From assembly GCF_008035925.1 (NCBI RefSeq), contig NZ_CP036264.1, forward strand, positions 4,772,402 through 4,836,401: a DNA stretch of 64,000 nt, written 5' to 3'. Positions 50,614-58,801 of this stretch are shown here, piece after piece (position 1 is the stretch's first letter; every line of letters begins with the position of its first letter). The stretch comes from Stieleria maiorica (GTDB taxonomy: Bacteria > Planctomycetota > Planctomycetia > Pirellulales > Pirellulaceae). A model generated the notes under the pieces. That model searched no databases and was not told the origin of the DNA. It saw only the letters and a list, made by a program, of their open reading frames with translations. The position numbers were made by a program, and so were the translations under genes.

Positions 50614-51507
50614 ATGCGTTCCGATCACGACGAATCAACGACCGTTCTGGAAGCGACCGATCTGCAAAAAACCTACGGCCGGCGACGCGTCGTCGACGGC
50701 GTGAACCTGCATGTCGGCAAGGCGGAGATCGTCGGCTTGTTGGGCCCCAACGGGGCGGGCAAGTCGACCAGTTTTCGAATGATCTGTGGCATGATCCAGC
50801 CCGATCGCGGGCGTGTCTACCTGGACGGACGCGATGTCACCGATTGGCCGATGTTTCGTCGCGCCCGAGACGGACACATGGGCTACCTGCCTCAGGAACC
50901 CAGCGTGTTCAAGAAGCTGACCGTCGAACAAAACATCTCCGCATTGCTGGAGCTGTTGGGGATGGATCGCAAGCAGCGCAAAGAACGAACCAACGAACTG
51001 TTGGAAGAATTCAACATCACGCACATTCGCAAGAGCCGCGCGGCGGGTCTGAGCGGTGGTGAACGGCGACGGCTGGAGATCGCTCGTTGTTTGGTTTCGG
51101 ATCCCAAGATCGTCATGCTGGACGAACCGTTTGCGGGCATCGACCCGGTGACCGTCCAGTCGATCCAAGGGGTGATCACGCAACTGCGTGATTCGGGAAT
51201 CAGCGTGTTGATCACCGACCACGCCGCCCGCGAGATTTTGGGAACGGTGGACCGATGTTATGTCATCTACCAGGGCCGTGTGTTGATCGACGGCACGCCG
51301 GAGGAAGTCAAACAGCATCCCAAGGTCCGCGAGGAATACTTGGGCGACATGGACGGAGCGGCCCGTTCCAAGACCGTGATGGAACCGATGCCGGAACCGT
51401 CACCGGTCCTTGACGTTCCCCCGGAATCGCAGCGTGCCCCCGTTCCGCCACCGCACTTTCAACGCAAACGCGTGTTACGGCGACGGTCGAATGTTTCGGA
51501 TGTGTAA
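50614..51507 (+). CDS. lptB: LPS export ABC transporter ATP-binding protein LptB
   Basis: LptB is the ATPase that drives lipopolysaccharide from the inner to the outer membrane. The 297-residue product has Walker A GPNGAGKST at 44-52, signature LSGGERRRLEIAR, Walker B IVMLDEPFAGIDP and the H-loop ITDHAAREIL, the last two being typical of LptB. The family is usually about 240 long; the extra C-terminal tail of roughly 50 residues is Pro-rich and basic. It follows lepB closely. Its presence argues for a Gram-negative-type outer membrane with LPS. lptF/G/C are not in the window. Confidence 0.93.
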   Translation: MRSDHDESTTVLEATDLQKTYGRRRVVDGVNLHVGKAEIVGLLGPNGAGKSTSFRMICGMIQPDRGRVYLDGRDVTDWPMFRRARDGHMGYLPQEPSVFKKLTVEQNISALLELLGMDRKQRKERTNELLEEFNITHIRKSRAAGLSGGERRRLEIARCLVSDPKIVMLDEPFAGIDPVTVQSIQGVITQLRDSGISVLITDHAAREILGTVDRCYVIYQGRVLIDGTPEEVKQHPKVREEYLGDMDGAARSKTVMEPMPEPSPVLDVPPESQRAPVPPPHFQRKRVLRRRSNVSDV

Positions 51508-51574
51508 CCGCACGGCATGGTGGAACGAGTCTTGAAACATGCTCCATCACCTGGATCGGGATTTCACCATTTTC

Positions 51575-52267
51575 TTACCCCCGAAATCTTCTTACCTCGT
51601 CTAAACCCTGTTTCCAACCCACTTCTCGAACGTCCAATTGTGGCAACCAATGGCGGATTTGGTCGGCGTTGCTGCGGCCGGAATCATCCGTGGTCGGACC
51701 GGTCGCGGACAGGTACAGACGGTCGACGGTGACCTGTGAAACAGCCGCCGCGCGGCAGGTCGCCAGGACTTCATGGATCACGCCCAATCGATTGGCCGCG
51801 ACCAGATAGAGTTCCGCATCAGGAAACATTCGAAACAGGTCGATGTTCAACAGGTCGTCGGCAAGCGGGCTCAGCAGCCCCCCGGCACCTTCGATGATCA
51901 ACGTGTCACAGTGGTCACGCCAACGTTCCGCGCCGCGACTTATTAGCGACACGTCCACCTGTCGCCCCGACCGCCTGGCCGCCTCGTCCGGTGCCACCGC
52001 CGCCTCGAATCGCTGCGGGCAAACGGCATCCAGATCCAAGGGGCATCCCGCCGACTCCCAAAGCGCGATGGCGTCGGTGGAAACAAGCTCGCCCGCAACA
52101 GTTGTCGAATCCGCTTCCGAATTGCCCCCTTGCCGGATACAACCACTGGCAACCGGCTTGTAAACTCCTATGCGAATACCGGCGTCCCGTTTGGCAACCG
52201 CAAGTTGTTGTGCAACGTAAGTCTTTCCGACTTCCGTGCCGGTTCCCGAAACGAAGACGATCTTCAA
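51575..52267 (-). CDS. bioD: Dethiobiotin synthetase
   Basis: BioD closes the ureido ring of dethiobiotin from DAPA, CO2 and ATP, the next-to-last step of biotin synthesis. The 230-residue product starts with TTG at 52267 (MKIVFVSGTGTEVGKT), and the P-loop GTGTEVGKT is at residues 8-16. The catalytic Lys in YKPVASGC and the block IIEGAGGLLSPL are as in the family. A GAGG lies just upstream of the TTG. Other bio genes are not in the window. It diverges from the amidase gene with only 25 bases between start codons. Confidence 0.95.
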   Translation of the reverse strand: MKIVFVSGTGTEVGKTYVAQQLAVAKRDAGIRIGVYKPVASGCIRQGGNSEADSTTVAGELVSTDAIALWESAGCPLDLDAVCPQRFEAAVAPDEAARRSGRQVDVSLISRGAERWRDHCDTLIIEGAGGLLSPLADDLLNIDLFRMFPDAELYLVAANRLGVIHEVLATCRAAAVSQVTVDRLYLSATGPTTDDSGRSNADQIRHWLPQLDVREVGWKQGLDEVRRFRG

Positions 52268-52292
52268 AGCAATACCTCTTCCCCTACCTGAA

Positions 52293-53174
52293 ATGAACGA
52301 AAGCGTGCCCCGTCGAAGCGTACGAATCGGACTGTTGCAAATGTCGTACGCCGGCTCTCTGGACCAAATGCTCGACGAAGTGGAAAAACGGGTCGATGAA
52401 GCGGCGTCCGAATCCGTCCAGATCGTCTGTCTTCAAGAGCTTTTTGCAACCCCCTACCCCTGCCAGGAAGAGGATCACTGCAATTTTGACTTTGCCGAAA
52501 CTCTGGAAGGGCCATCGGTGCGGCGGATGCAGACGCTTGCCAAACGGCACGAAATGGTGATCGTGGCCCCGATTTTTGAACGCCGCGCCGCCGGCGTCTA
52601 CCACAACACCGCGGTCGTGATCGACTGGGACGGCAGCATCGCCGGCACCTATCGCAAGATGCACATCCCGGACGACCCGCTGTACTACGAAAAGTTTTAC
52701 TTCACGCCGGGCGACCTGGGGTTTCGCACCATCCAGACCCGCTATGCCAAACTGGGCGTGGGCGTGTGCTGGGACCAGTGGTTCCCCGAAGCGGCGCGAT
52801 TGTTCGCCCTGGCCGGAGCAGAGATCCTGTTCTACCCCACCGCGATCGGCTGGATCGATGGTGAAAAAGAGGAATTCGGTGCGGGCCAGTTGGATGCCTG
52901 GCAGACGTCGATGCGAGCCCACGCGATCGCCAACGGGCTGTGGCTGGGCGCCCCCAATCGGGTCGGCAAAGAAGGACAAGTCGAGTTCTGGGGATCCTCG
53001 TTTGTGGTCTCCCCGCGAGGCGAAGTCGTCGCGCAAGGCGGTGATTCGGACGAGCAGGTGCTGTGCGTCGACTGTAACCTGGATGAGATCGATGTCGTGC
53101 GAACGCACTGGCCTTTCCTGCGCGACCGACGCATCGACGCCTACGAGGGGCTTTGCAAACGTTTGATCGATTAA
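52293..53174 (+). CDS. aguB: N-carbamoylputrescine amidase (nitrilase superfamily)
   Basis: AguB hydrolyses N-carbamoylputrescine to putrescine, the last step of the agmatine route to polyamines. From ATG 52293 (MNESVPRRSVRIGLLQM) the product is 293 residues. The nitrilase triad is visible: Glu49 (CLQELF), Lys122 (YRKMHIPDDP) and Cys159 (GVCWDQWFPE). The MHIPDDPLYYEKFYFTPGD and YPTAIGW blocks fit AguB rather than other amidases. Agmatine deiminase (AguA), its usual partner, is not in the window. An upstream in-frame start at 52236 would overlap bioD and is less likely. Confidence 0.92.
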   Translation: MNESVPRRSVRIGLLQMSYAGSLDQMLDEVEKRVDEAASESVQIVCLQELFATPYPCQEEDHCNFDFAETLEGPSVRRMQTLAKRHEMVIVAPIFERRAAGVYHNTAVVIDWDGSIAGTYRKMHIPDDPLYYEKFYFTPGDLGFRTIQTRYAKLGVGVCWDQWFPEAARLFALAGAEILFYPTAIGWIDGEKEEFGAGQLDAWQTSMRAHAIANGLWLGAPNRVGKEGQVEFWGSSFVVSPRGEVVAQGGDSDEQVLCVDCNLDEIDVVRTHWPFLRDRRIDAYEGLCKRLID

Positions 53175-53226
53175 TCTCGATCCGCCAGGACCAAAGGTGT
53201 CGATCGGGACCGGGATAAAGGGCGGC

Positions 53227-53913
53227 ATGACATTTATCACCCAAAAAACCAAACTGATCGATTGCTCGCCGACCCGACGCTCCGCCCAAAGCGGTGCCCA
53301 AGGGATGGACCGGCCGTACCGCGAGCTGTTTGTCGTCGAAGGCGATTCGGCGTCCAAAGCCGTCGCCCGGGTTCGCGACGCCCGATTCCAAGCCGTGTTG
53401 CCGATGCAAGGCAAGCCGATGAACGCGACCAAGGCGTCGGATGCCGCGGTGCGAAAGAACCAGTGGTACACCGCGCTGATCGACGCCTTGGGCGCCGGAT
53501 GGCACGCCGAAGACCTGGCGGACCTGCGTTACGATCGCGTCCTTTTTCTGTTCGACCCCGACGCCGACGGAATTCACTGCGGGGCGTTGATGCTGCTGTT
53601 CTTTGACACGTACCTGCGACCGCTGTTGGACGCCAATCGTGTCTCGCTGGTCAAATCGCCGTTGTTCGAAATCCGCGCCCACGGCTATGCCGACACGCTG
53701 CATGCCTACAGCGAAGATCATCTGCAACGCATCCGCAGCGTCCTGGATGAAAAGCGGATTCAACATCGCCATCATCGCTATCGCGGATTGGCCAGCCTGG
53801 CGGAGTCAACGCTACGCGAGTTGTGCGTCGATCCGAATTCCAGAACGGCGTACTTGCTGCAGCACACCGACGCGTTGGCTGCCGGAGAGATTTTTGGTCG
53901 GCAATGCGGCTAA
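53227..53913 (+). CDS. Stand-alone GyrB/ParE-type TOPRIM domain protein
   Basis: The 228-residue product (ATG 53227, with an AAGGG just upstream) matches only the TOPRIM part of type IIA topoisomerase B subunits. The acidic catalytic motif LFVVEGDSAS has Glu38, the LPMQGKPMNATKA block matches the GyrB loop, and DPDADGIHCGALMLLFF gives the DxDxD metal site (Asp110, 112, 114). The ATPase and transducer domains that come before it in GyrB are missing, and the start is supported by a ribosome-binding site, so this is not just a cut gene. It lies 52 bases after the amidase gene. Function unknown; could cut, modify or bind DNA, or partner another topoisomerase subunit. Confidence 0.82.
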   Translation: MTFITQKTKLIDCSPTRRSAQSGAQGMDRPYRELFVVEGDSASKAVARVRDARFQAVLPMQGKPMNATKASDAAVRKNQWYTALIDALGAGWHAEDLADLRYDRVLFLFDPDADGIHCGALMLLFFDTYLRPLLDANRVSLVKSPLFEIRAHGYADTLHAYSEDHLQRIRSVLDEKRIQHRHHRYRGLASLAESTLRELCVDPNSRTAYLLQHTDALAAGEIFGRQCG

Positions 53914-53988
53914 CGGTGCAGTGCGGCTAAAGGCTTGGTGGTCTGCGGAAATCGCGTTTCACTTGTTCCCAGCCTCTGCGCGGGCTGC

Positions 53989-54290
53989 GCAAAATCATTC
54001 GATTCGTTCGTGATTTCGTTCGTATGATTTTGGCGTTTTCGATTCCGCGAAACCCTCTTGGGATCAGCCGTTTGGCGCCAGCCTACGGGCCTCCATAAAC
54101 GCTGGGCCTCCATAAACGCTGGGCCTCCATAAACGCTGGGCCTCCATAAACGCTGGGCCTCCATAAACGCTGGGCCTCCATAAACGCTGGGCCTCCATAA
54201 ACGCTGGGCCTCCATAAACGCTGGGGCCCGAACGCTTGCGCAAATCGGCTGATGTCACTGATGTTTTTTCGTCCGATGGCTGCGGTGAAT
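53989..54290. repeat. Dispersed long palindromic element, copy C
   Basis: Same lead-in (gcgttttcgattccgcgaaa), arms (gatcagccgtttggcgcc and caaatcggctgat) and tail (gatggctgcggtg) as copy A, but the loop is enlarged by eight copies of a 17-base unit. Confidence 0.9.
54087..54222. repeat. 17-bp tandem repeat, eight identical copies
   Basis: gggcctccataaacgct repeated eight times without a single difference (8 x 17 = 136 bases). Copies A and D of the host element have only about one such segment, so this is a local, probably recent expansion. No spacers are present, so it is not a CRISPR array. Confidence 0.97.
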
Positions 54291-54391
54291 CGTCCACCCC
54301 TTGTTAGCGCTGCGGGCTCGCATATCAACTGACCGTCTCGCTTCCCGCTGGCACGGAGGAGCATGACGGACATGTGGCGGGAGGCTGGTTC

Positions 54392-54685
54392 CTAGCCGAT
54401 CCAATCTTGCAGCATCGCGGCGACATAAAACAAACCGCACAGCGCGATGCTGACCGTCCATGCGGTAAGCAGGGCCATGAACACCGGATTCGATTTGACA
54501 TCCAACACGTTACCGTTTTGCGGCGACGTCAAACCGAGCAGCACCAGGATCGCCGGCAGCGACAATGTATTGAAGGCCGCGATTGCGAACAGCAAGAACG
54601 CAACGGGGCGCGCCAGATGAATCAACGCGAGCCATGCTGCTGTCACGATGGCGATCGTCAACAGTCCGCGCCGAGCGAAATGCAC
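54392..54685 (-). CDS. Small membrane protein of unknown function
   Basis: The 97-residue frame begins with GTG at 54685, 7 bases after the lysA stop, and is probably translated with lysA. Three hydrophobic stretches (about 8-22, 25-50 and 68-92) make it a likely inner-membrane protein. The loop between the second and third (SPQNGNVLDVKSNPVFMA) is hydrophilic. I do not recognise the family. Confidence 0.65.
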   Translation of the reverse strand: MHFARRGLLTIAIVTAAWLALIHLARPVAFLLFAIAAFNTLSLPAILVLLGLTSPQNGNVLDVKSNPVFMALLTAWTVSIALCGLFYVAAMLQDWIG

Positions 54686-54692
54686 CGCTGCC

Positions 54693-55967
54693 TCACTCCG
54701 GAATGATCTCGTTGCGGATCAGATCGTCAAACGTTTCCCGCTTGCGAATCAGTTTGGCCTGGCCCTGTTCGATCAGCACCTCGGCCGCGCGGGTCTTGCT
54801 GTTGTAGTTGCTAGCCATGACGAAACCGTAGGCGCCGGCATTTTCCAAAATCACATAATCGCCGACGCGGCACATCGGCAATTCACGACTGTGGACGAAC
54901 CCGCCCTCGCGTTGGGTGAAGATGTCGCCGGATTCACAGAGCGGGCCGCCGATGACCGCTTCGACGGTCTCACGATCGTCGACCGCCGCACCATCAGCGG
55001 CACAGACCGAGATCGGATGCTGGGCGCCATACATGACCGGTCGCGCCAGGTCGTTGAACCCCGCATCGAGCAACACGAACAGGTTATCGCCGACCTTTTT
55101 GACGCTGCGGACTTCCGCAATCAAGAACCCCGACTCGGCCGACAAGTAGCGTCCCGGTTCAATTTCCAGCGTGACCGGATGCCCGAACGATTCGCTGACC
55201 CGATTGCGGGTGGCGTCCCACAATTGAAAGTACTTGTCCAAATCGACGTACGTTTCCGACTCGCTGTACGGGACCGGCAATCCACCACCGGCGCTGATGG
55301 TCGTGACGGTGCGTCCGACTTCCATCGCCACGCGTTCCATCGCTTCACAAACTTCGCTCAGGTGTTCCAGGTCGGTGCCCGAGCCGATATGCATGTGCAG
55401 CCCGGTCACGGTCACACCGTGCTGGTCGGCCCGTCGCAAGCAGTCGTCGATTTGTGTGTGCCAGATCCCATGCTTGCTCTGCTGGCCCCCCGTGTTGGTT
55501 TTCTGGCTGTGGCCGTGTCCAAATCCGGGGTTGATCCGCAACGTCACGTCGGCACCCGGCAGACGCTCGCCTAATTGCGAGATCATGTCGGGCGATCCGC
55601 AATTGACGTGCAGCTTGTGTTGGACGATCAAGTCCAATGCGGCGGCGTCAAAGATGTCCGCGGTGTAGACGATTTCGTGGCCTTGGGGCGAATACCCCGC
55701 CGCCAGCGCGCGTTGAATTTCGCCGCAGCTGACCGCATCAACGACGACGTTGTGTTTCCGCATGCGATCGAGAATCGCGATGTTCCCACACGCTTTTTGG
55801 GCGTAGCGGATCACATCAAACGCACTCAAATCCGCGATCCGCTGCTCGATCAAACGGAGGTCGTACACGTACAGCGGGGTGCCATACTGCTTTGCCAACT
55901 CTGCGACGGACAATCCCGCAATTTGATGGCGACTGGTCGAGAACGTGGGGGTTGAAAGCGTGGCCAT
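54693..55967 (-). CDS. lysA: Diaminopimelate decarboxylase
   Basis: LysA decarboxylates meso-diaminopimelate to L-lysine with pyridoxal phosphate. From ATG 55967 (MATLSTPTFS) the product is 424 residues, normal for the family. The PLP lysine is Lys58 (VIRYAQKACGN), unusual in reading KACGN instead of KANxN. Later blocks are GLHMHIGSGTDL, SAGGGLPVPY, EPGRYLSAESG, and GGPLCESGDIF, with the Cys that enters the partner active site. The upstream extension of the frame to 56123 has no family character. The small membrane protein follows after 7 bases. Confidence 0.95.
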   Translation of the reverse strand: MATLSTPTFSTSRHQIAGLSVAELAKQYGTPLYVYDLRLIEQRIADLSAFDVIRYAQKACGNIAILDRMRKHNVVVDAVSCGEIQRALAAGYSPQGHEIVYTADIFDAAALDLIVQHKLHVNCGSPDMISQLGERLPGADVTLRINPGFGHGHSQKTNTGGQQSKHGIWHTQIDDCLRRADQHGVTVTGLHMHIGSGTDLEHLSEVCEAMERVAMEVGRTVTTISAGGGLPVPYSESETYVDLDKYFQLWDATRNRVSESFGHPVTLEIEPGRYLSAESGFLIAEVRSVKKVGDNLFVLLDAGFNDLARPVMYGAQHPISVCAADGAAVDDRETVEAVIGGPLCESGDIFTQREGGFVHSRELPMCRVGDYVILENAGAYGFVMASNYNSKTRAAEVLIEQGQAKLIRKRETFDDLIRNEIIPE

Positions 55968-56204
55968 CGAGATCGTGGGGCGGAAAGGGAAACGAGACGG
56001 AAAACCGGCGGCCCGCATTTTGTGCCCAAACAGGCGTTTTTGTCCAGCCACCACGGCGGCGAGGTGGTTGCAGTGGACGGAGTATCGAGACCGCAGCCCC
56101 CGCCGGCGCCGCGGTCGAACCACGCCAAAACAACTCTCTGCCCCGGGCTGTGCAATCTCCGGAGTTTGCGGTGGATTAGAAATCGAGCGAAATCATTCCG
56201 CGAT

Positions 56205-56415
56205 GGATGTCCGACTCACAGCGGCCATCGGGCGACGAAACACGAGTGAGATCAGCCGATTCGCGCAAGCGTTCGGGCACCAGCGTCGAGAAAGGCCCAG
56301 CGTCCATGGAGCCCGTAGGCTGGCGCCAAACGGCTGATCCCAAAAGGGTTTCGCGGAATCGAAAACGCCACAACCTTACGCCCGAAAACACGGAGGAATC
56401 GAACGATTTTGTGCA
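56205..56415. repeat. Dispersed long palindromic element, copy D (reverse orientation)
   Basis: Read on the minus strand it has the same order as copy A: lead-in with gcgttttcgattccgcgaaa, arms ggatcagccgtttggcgcc / cgaatcggctgat, tail cgcccgatggccgctgtg. The loop carries one segment and a further variant of the 17-base unit. Confidence 0.88.
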
Positions 56416-56463
56416 ACCCAGGCGGAGCCTGGGGTGGTGTGGCAGGAGCCACACGTGCATTGC

Positions 56464-56554
56464 GTTCCCAGGCGGAGCCTGGGAACGAGCTCAGTGGGTT
56501 CCCGGGCGGAGCCTGGGAACGAGCTCAGTGGGTTCCCGGGCAGAGCCTGGGAAC
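56464..56554. repeat. 34-bp tandem hairpin repeat (about 2.7 copies)
   Basis: Units start at 56464, 56498 and 56532. Each has gttcccaggc pairing with gcctgggaac, followed by gagctcagtgg. The hairpin is the one that closes each 134-bp unit at 36.5-37.2 kb, so the two sites share a mobile or amplified building block. Confidence 0.9.
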
Positions 56555-56586
56555 GCGTTCTTCGCCGAGGAGTCTGTGGGCGAAGC

Positions 56587-58092
56587 CTAGGATCCGGCGG
56601 GGGCCTTGCCGTCGACCCAGGGGCCGCCCAGGCTCATGTACTCCGGCTCGTCCAGCTTGCTGCCGAAATCACCGGCTTTCCAGCCCGCGATGTGATTGGG
56701 CAATTCACGCGCCTTCGACTTCGCTTCCCATTTCTTGGCCCAACCTGGATCCTTGGTGCTGATGTCGCGGCTGTCGGAATCGACGAAGTAGACTTCGCCG
56801 TTGCGATAGCTTTGGGCTCCCAGGTTGACCACGGCCATCGCGGCGGCGCCCAAATCCGGCGGGTTGTTGCACAACTCGGGCTCGCCGGCTTCACAGGCGT
56901 CCAAGAAGTTTTCGAAGTGGGCCTTGGTCGTGTTCTTGACCGGTTGCGTCGCGATCCGCTCGCTTTCAAAGGTCCGCTTGGCTGAATCGCCTTGTGAGGT
57001 GACTTGGCGCCGCTCGGGCACAAAGTCGAACCCGTCAAAGCCTTCGCCGTTGCCCAGTTCGAACGTTCCGTAGTGACCGCGGATCAACTGATTGACTCGC
57101 GATTCTTGGTTGCACATCGTCGCGGTGATCAGTCCCTGGACGCCTTCGTTGAAGTCGGCCGCGACCGTGGCAACGTCCGGCACGTCACGTCCGTCATATT
57201 CCAGGAAAATCCCGCCGGCGCCGACGACGCGTCCGGGGATCCGCAATCCGGTCGCCTTCAACATCGACGTCGTCCGGTGCACGAACAAATCAGTGAACAT
57301 GCCGCTGCCGAACGGCCAGAATCGTCGCCACTGCTTGTAAACCGCACGGTCGAACGGCATTTCCGGGGCGAGTTCTTCGTTGGTTCCCAGCCAGCGTTGC
57401 CAATCGATCTTCTTGGGGTTCATGTCCTCGACCAACTTGTAATAACGCCATTGGCCGACGTTGCTGTTGCGGAAGTATTCGGTTTGGAATCCGAGCACCT
57501 TGCCGAGCTTCCCTTCCTGCAGCAACGCTCGGATCTCGTTCCAGACCGGCAAACTGGTCGATTGGACGCCGACCTGCATGACCTTGCCGGATTCACGCCA
57601 CTTGTTTTCGACGTTGAAGGCTTCGGCGACCGTTTTGGTCATCGGTTTTTCACAGTAGACGTTCAATCCCGCGGCGAGCGAATCGATGATCTGCTTGTGG
57701 TGCCAGTGATCGGGAGTGCCGATGCAGACCGCATCCAGATTCTCTTTGGCGATCATGTCGTTGTAATCGACATAGCGTCCCGGATCGGTGCCTGTTTTAT
57801 CTTTGATGTAATCGGCAACCATGTCGCGCTGCGTTTCATAGACCTCGGCGACGCCGACCAGATCGATCTTGCGTCCTTCGCCGTGCAGGCCACAGAGCGT
57901 CTTGACGTGGGCGCCGAAACCGCGTCCGCCGGGGCCGATGAATCCGATTCGCAGCCGTTCATTCGAGTTCGCGGCCGCTTCGGCACGCCCGGGCAGCGTC
58001 ATCGCCGAGACACTCGCCACGGCTGATGCGGTGGCACCGCGTTTGAGAAAGGATCGTCGGTCGGTACTGTTTTTTTCAGCGGGTGGGTGCAT
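56587..58092 (-). CDS. Tat-exported Gfo/Idh/MocA family oxidoreductase
   Basis: The 501-residue product has a twin-arginine signal: DRRSFLKRG at residues 11-19 followed by an Ala-rich hydrophobic stretch to about 40, so it is folded and cofactor-loaded before export. The Rossmann loop GFIGPGGRG is at 50-58, and the family blocks DHWHHKQIIDSLAAGLNVYCEKPMTKT are split around the catalytic CEKP motif. The C-terminal domain has the usual alpha/beta sheet. Planctomycetes carry many such exported oxidoreductases with DUF1080 proteins for sugar breakdown; the substrate here is unknown. It stands alone. Confidence 0.93.
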   Translation of the reverse strand: MHPPAEKNSTDRRSFLKRGATASAVASVSAMTLPGRAEAAANSNERLRIGFIGPGGRGFGAHVKTLCGLHGEGRKIDLVGVAEVYETQRDMVADYIKDKTGTDPGRYVDYNDMIAKENLDAVCIGTPDHWHHKQIIDSLAAGLNVYCEKPMTKTVAEAFNVENKWRESGKVMQVGVQSTSLPVWNEIRALLQEGKLGKVLGFQTEYFRNSNVGQWRYYKLVEDMNPKKIDWQRWLGTNEELAPEMPFDRAVYKQWRRFWPFGSGMFTDLFVHRTTSMLKATGLRIPGRVVGAGGIFLEYDGRDVPDVATVAADFNEGVQGLITATMCNQESRVNQLIRGHYGTFELGNGEGFDGFDFVPERRQVTSQGDSAKRTFESERIATQPVKNTTKAHFENFLDACEAGEPELCNNPPDLGAAAMAVVNLGAQSYRNGEVYFVDSDSRDISTKDPGWAKKWEAKSKARELPNHIAGWKAGDFGSKLDEPEYMSLGGPWVDGKAPAGS

Positions 58093-58218
58093 GCGCGAAT
58101 GCCTCGGCCGATTCTGGCGGGTGGGATGGTGGCGGGAAAAACGAGCCCGCCATTGTAACTGATCGGCCGCAAATTGGTATCCGCGGCTGCCATGACACCC
58201 ATCGCCCGCCAGTGCCTT

Positions 58219-58641
58219 TCATTCACCACGCGGCGATCGTTCCACCGGCCAGGATTGATTGCCGCCGGGAGCCGGCACGATCGAAAATCCATCTGCGATC
58301 GGATCGCGGTGATAAAAGTAGCTGTATGCCGTTGCGATCAATTCGCCGGCGTCATTGCGTACCTCGACCAGATGCCGATGGTAGAGGTCGTCGGCCGAAT
58401 TGCCGTCGGTCCCTTCGATATCGTCCAGCACCGACAACACCCGGGGTATGGCTCCGGGGTCAAACACCCAAAGCTCGCCGACCACGCGATGTTCACCAGG
58501 CAACAGCGCCGGATAGTCCTCGCGCCCGTACAGTGTGCCGCGAATCCAACCCGGCATCACCCGCAACGGCCGGACCGGCCAACAGGACTCGCGACATTGT
58601 CCGCGCTTGAGCGTTCCGTAGACAAAGACCGAATCGATCAT
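58219..58641 (-). CDS. Gamma-glutamylcyclotransferase-like protein
   Basis: From ATG 58641 (MIDSVFVYGTLKRGQC) the product is 140 residues. The conserved start VFVYGTLKRG is the substrate loop of the GGCT fold (AIG2/gamma-glutamylcyclotransferase-like), and VVGELWVFDP and VLDDIEG are later family blocks; the acidic residue of DDIEG may be the catalytic Glu. The reaction may be release of 5-oxoproline from gamma-glutamyl compounds, but the family is broad. The frame continues upstream through a 7-base tandem repeat; the family start and the position of the repeat argue that translation starts at 58641. Confidence 0.85.
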   Translation of the reverse strand: MIDSVFVYGTLKRGQCRESCWPVRPLRVMPGWIRGTLYGREDYPALLPGEHRVVGELWVFDPGAIPRVLSVLDDIEGTDGNSADDLYHRHLVEVRNDAGELIATAYSYFYHRDPIADGFSIVPAPGGNQSWPVERSPRGE

Positions 58642-58652
58642 CGGTTTGATGT

Positions 58653-58701
58653 TGGGAGTTGGGAGTTGGGAGTTGGGAGCTGGGAGCTGGGAGCTGGGAG
58701 C
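58653..58701. repeat. 7-bp tandem repeat (tgggagt/tgggagc), seven copies, just upstream of the GGCT-like gene
   Basis: Three copies of tgggagt then four of tgggagc run without gaps from 12 to 60 bases upstream of the start codon of the GGCT-like gene. That is where the promoter or leader should be. Such repeats are prone to slippage, so copy-number change could alter promoter spacing. Confidence 0.92.
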
Positions 58702-58801
58702 CACGATTGCGAAGCTGATCTCTTGGCCCACTCTATTTTTTGACCAACCCATCTTTTGACCAACTCAATTTTTTGACCAACCGCCGCCAGATCGCCCATT
58801 T

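Larger units (their letters stand above)
53914..54391. other. Intergenic region filled by dispersed element copy C
   Basis: 478 bases; about 53989-54290 is the dispersed palindromic element with an expanded 17-bp repeat. The flanks hold nothing I recognise. The open frames that run through it on the minus strand are products of the 17-bp repeat. Confidence 0.75.
55968..56586. other. Intergenic region with element copy D and a 34-bp tandem repeat
   Basis: 619 bases upstream of lysA. About 56205-56415 is the dispersed element in reverse orientation, and 56464-56554 a tandem hairpin repeat. The lysA promoter should lie in the first 200 bases. No gene seen. Confidence 0.7.

Noticed and set aside
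52702..53775. 357-codon minus-strand frame opposite the amidase and TOPRIM genes
   Set aside because: Spans two plus-strand genes that both have clear motifs; no motifs of its own.
54087..54222. Possible CRISPR array
   Set aside because: The units are directly adjacent and identical with no spacers, and no cas gene is in the window. The 134-bp and 226-bp arrays are rejected for the same reason.
54064..54373. Minus-strand frames that read as a repeated peptide (SVYGGPAFMEAQRLWRP-type)
   Set aside because: They are translations of the 17-bp intergenic repeat and have no start signal or flanking domain.
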